A DNA stretch of 64,000 bases from Halovenus amylolytica (lineage in GTDB: Archaea; Halobacteriota; Halobacteria; Halobacteriales; Haloarculaceae). This document shows, one piece after another, positions 61,918 to 64,000 of the stretch (positions are counted from its first letter, which is position 1; each line of letters begins with the position of its first letter). Where the stretch lies: positions 62,001-126,000 of the forward strand of contig SAYS01000004.1 in NCBI GenBank assembly GCA_004015825.1. The letters run 5' to 3'. The notes beneath the pieces are model-generated. The model was not told the DNA's origin. It did not search any database and saw only the letters and a program-made list of their open reading frames with translations. Both the position numbers and the translations under genes were made by a program.

Positions 61918-63045
61918 ATGAGTTCCCAGACAATCGGCGTCGTCGGTGGTGGCGCGGTGGGACTCACCGCGAGTCTCGAACTGGCGAGACGGGACGTGGC
62001 TGTGACGCTGTTCGAACAGGGCAGACTGGGCAGCGGCGCGACCGGCCGCGCGGCTGGAATCTGTTACGACGCCTACGTCGACCAGCGTGACGCGGAGATT
62101 GCAGCCCGATCGCTGGATCGGTTCCGCGAACTCGGAGTCCTGACCGAACAGCCCTACGTCTGGTTTGCCAGAGCAGATGACGAGGTTGCAGCAGCGATCG
62201 AGTCCCACGTCGATGGGATGCAACGGGCCGGACGAGACGTCTCGCTGGTCGAACCCGCTGCTGTCTCGGAGCGGTTTCCGGGGCTGGTGACAGACGACGT
62301 GACGACGGCCGCGATTGCCAGGAATGCTGGCTACGTCGACACGACGGAATACGTCGAACTCGTGGCAGCCCGAGCAGCAGATGCAGGTGTGAGTATCGAG
62401 ACGCAGACTCCGGTAACAGTCACAGAGCAGGGGACGATCCAGACAGCCGACGGGTCACACTCTTTCGATGCTGTCCTCGTCACGGCAGGTGCAGGCACAG
62501 TGGACGTGCTCGAAGCGACCGAGTTCGATCCCGCAGTCAGATGCTACCGGACGCAGGTTCTGGTTGCGAACTCGGCCGAGAGCGGTACGATCGGCGGAGT
62601 GCCGATGTTCTACGATGCGTCAGAAGAGTGGTACGGGAGACCGACAGCGGATGGGGTTCTGGCCGGTGATGGCTCGGAGCTGTACGCCGGGCCGCCTGCC
62701 GACTACGAACGGGAGACTGATGCCAGTTTCCGAACGGAACGGATGGCAGCGCTCGAACAGCGAATCGACGGGCTTGTGGAGATAAGCGACGCCTGGGCCG
62801 GACTCTGTACTGCGACGCCGGACCGCGACCCACTGGTCGGGGAGTGTCTGCCTGGCCTCTACGTCGCGACCGGATTCTGTGGCCACGGCTTCATGCGGTC
62901 GCCAGCGATCGGGGCAGCGATCGCAGAGCAGATACTCGGTGGCGATCCGATCGCAGGATTCGAGCCGACCCGTTTCGACGGGACCGAATCGATAGAGCTC
63001 CCGGTCGGCGTGACAGAGAGTGACGCTGAACAACAGTTCGAGTAA
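61918..63045 (+). CDS. FAD-dependent oxidoreductase (DAO family)
   Basis: A 375-aa flavoenzyme. The dinucleotide-binding motif VVGGGAVGLTASLELARRD starts at residue 8 and the acidic end of the second strand follows. The C-terminal GLYVATGFCGHGFMRSPAIG contains the FAD-phosphate loop. The fold is that of D-amino-acid, glycine and sarcosine oxidases or dehydrogenases; substrate not predictable. Two bases after the Nudix gene, therefore likely co-transcribed. Confidence 0.9.
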   Translation: MSSQTIGVVGGGAVGLTASLELARRDVAVTLFEQGRLGSGATGRAAGICYDAYVDQRDAEIAARSLDRFRELGVLTEQPYVWFARADDEVAAAIESHVDGMQRAGRDVSLVEPAAVSERFPGLVTDDVTTAAIARNAGYVDTTEYVELVAARAADAGVSIETQTPVTVTEQGTIQTADGSHSFDAVLVTAGAGTVDVLEATEFDPAVRCYRTQVLVANSAESGTIGGVPMFYDASEEWYGRPTADGVLAGDGSELYAGPPADYERETDASFRTERMAALEQRIDGLVEISDAWAGLCTATPDRDPLVGECLPGLYVATGFCGHGFMRSPAIGAAIAEQILGGDPIAGFEPTRFDGTESIELPVGVTESDAEQQFE

Positions 63046-63050
63046 GCCAG

Positions 63051-63329
63051 CTACAGTTTGCTTTCGGCGTCTTCGGCCAGCTCTTTCATCCGCTTGCCGA
63101 CGCGGCCGGCATCCGAGAACTCGTCTTCGCTCATCGCGTTTGCGAGTGCGTTGCCGAGGACGAAGACGGCATGCTTGTGCTCACTTTTCGACATGTGGAC
63201 GTCGTCGGGTGTCACACCGACCTCGTGATACTGATCGAACAGACTCTCGTCGACCTGTTCGAGATCCTTGAAATAGTCCATGATGAGAACCATCTGTTCG
63301 TGGAGTTCGAGAAGCTCGTCTTTGTGCAT
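63051..63329 (-). CDS. UPF0058 family protein
   Basis: A 92-aa helical, acidic protein reading MHKDELLELHEQMVLIMDYF, with SKSEHKHAVFVLGNALANAMSEDEF, the UPF0058 signature. The function of the family is unknown; members are conserved in archaea. Convergent with the FAD enzyme, five bases apart. Confidence 0.9.
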   Translation of the reverse strand: MHKDELLELHEQMVLIMDYFKDLEQVDESLFDQYHEVGVTPDDVHMSKSEHKHAVFVLGNALANAMSEDEFSDAGRVGKRMKELAEDAESKL

Positions 63330-63400
63330 GAGTATATATTAGACCGATAGTACCATAAGTTTGTTTGGAAGCCAATTCACAGGCTGTTGTGGATAGATGG

Positions 63401-63616
63401 TCAGAAAACGTACTCGTCTTCGTGACCCATCATGCCGTCTTCTTCGTATCCCGGCTCTTCGTCCTCGTCGATCGGCCCGCTCGTCTTGTAGGCTTTGAGT
63501 CCGGTCGACAGGAGGTCTTCGATCGCCTCCTCTCTGTTGAGAAACTCGCCTTGTTCGACGAGCTGGGCGATCTGCATTTCGAGATGTTCGGGGATCGTGA
63601 TCTCTACCTTGGGCAT
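63401..63616 (-). CDS. Ribbon-helix-helix protein (DUF7120-like)
   Basis: A 71-aa protein: MPKVEITIPEHLEMQIAQLVEQGEFLNREEAIEDLLSTGLKAY is a beta-strand plus two helices of the CopG/MetJ type, with an acidic tail (DEDEEPGYEEDGMMGHEDEY) that could tune DNA binding. Its TATA element at 63645-63652 lies about 32 bp upstream, so the mRNA is probably leaderless. Confidence 0.85.
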   Translation of the reverse strand: MPKVEITIPEHLEMQIAQLVEQGEFLNREEAIEDLLSTGLKAYKTSGPIDEDEEPGYEEDGMMGHEDEYVF

Positions 63617-63644
63617 CGCTTCAAACGTGCTAACACAAAGAACT

Positions 63645-63652
63645 ATTTAAAT
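63645..63652 (-). promoter_or_regulatory. TATA box of the ribbon-helix-helix gene
   Basis: ATTTAAAT, centred about 32 bp upstream of the ATG at 63616 on the minus strand, itself palindromic. Confidence 0.6.
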
Positions 63653-63895
63653 CTGACGGGAATATGTGCAACTTACCGAAAAAGATTTTTCATAATCAAA
63701 AACATGGCGGACAGGGCCGCGACTAGCTGGATGGATGCGAGCCGATGATAAAAGTAGGATGTACATACTGTGGATGATCCCCCAGTCGTTTGCGGATCGT
63801 CCGGAGTATTCAGACAGCTGTCGCCGGCTCCCGAGTCCACAGAGGAGCGGGAATAACCGACGGTATCAAGCCTCCGGAGTCCTAACTGGAGGTAG

Positions 63896-64000
63896 ATGGA
63901 ACGAACGGTCGACGGGCAGACGGGGACGGCCGGGCGCGAATCGGTGTCCGTTCGCAGTTGTCCGCTCGATTCGGCAGCTGCATTCGCGTTGTTGGACGCC
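63896..64000 (+). CDS. Start of an unidentified gene, cut by the window end
   Basis: ATG at 63896 opens a frame that stays open to the window edge, 35 codons (MERTVDGQTG... ending ALLDA). GGAGG three bases before the ATG could be a Shine-Dalgarno element. The 35 residues show no recognisable motif, so no product is proposed. Confidence 0.55.
   Translation, partial: MERTVDGQTGTAGRESVSVRSCPLDSAAAFALLDA

Overview
This is a haloarchaeal (class Halobacteria) chromosomal segment. The evidence is the archaeal gene set (EgsA for sn-glycerol-1-phosphate lipids, GatE, aIF2-alpha, Nop10, ribosomal proteins S27e and L44e, a SAMP-type ubiquitin-like protein, a TrmB regulator), very acidic proteins, high GC, and TATA boxes about 27-35 bp upstream of start codons that suggest leaderless mRNAs. 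I cannot name the genus from sequence alone.

Layout. 0-14.7 kb is mostly conserved housekeeping: SurE, two small zinc ribbons, a coiled-coil membrane protein, a formate/nitrite-type channel fused to universal-stress domains, a GTPBP1-like GTPase, GatE, a Nudix-fold protein with a ruined catalytic box, EgsA, a squalene/phytoene synthase, SAMP2 with a GNAT, LarB, a histone-fold mini-protein and RpiA. At 14.76 kb lies tRNA-His(GTG). It is followed by three exactly 134-bp tandem units that each end in the tRNA 3' tail. Past this array a variable surface-glycan region runs from 15.4 to 35 kb: nucleotide-sugar epimerases, an aminotransferase, a FemAB/GNAT-like ligase, glycosyltransferases, sulfatase-fold proteins, a flippase, two pseudogenes, and then a TrmB regulator with three more epimerases, one resembling UDP-sulfoquinovose synthase.

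34-38 kb is the conserved translation/RNP operon (L44e, S27e, aIF2-alpha, Nop10, PAC2-like) followed by thioredoxin and a sugar nucleotidyltransferase. 38-48 kb has an ABC exporter convergent with a stress operon of two PrkA kinases, a YeaH-like VWA protein and SpoVR. 48-53 kb holds a PHP phosphoesterase, a PrsW protease, a UbiA prenyltransferase, a zinc finger and a GpgS-like glycosyltransferase. 53-61 kb is a second glycan/lipid locus (two GT4 enzymes, a sulfatase-fold protein, a GT87-like membrane glycosyltransferase, a kinase-fold protein, a UPF0104 flippase-like protein, an epimerase). The window ends with a CoA-type Nudix hydrolase, an FAD oxidoreductase, UPF0058, a ribbon-helix-helix protein and the start of an unidentified gene.

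The most interesting non-coding signals are: (1) the 134-bp tRNA-His tail array, whose units keep a hairpin with a compensatory base-pair change; (2) a dispersed family of about 80-bp inverted-repeat elements with related 16-17-bp arms; (3) two palindromes matching the published haloarchaeal TrmB operator, sitting over the putative transcription starts of a UDP-sulfoquinovose-synthase-like operon and a divergent 42-codon CxC mini-protein. All assignments are by reading the sequence; no database searches were run.
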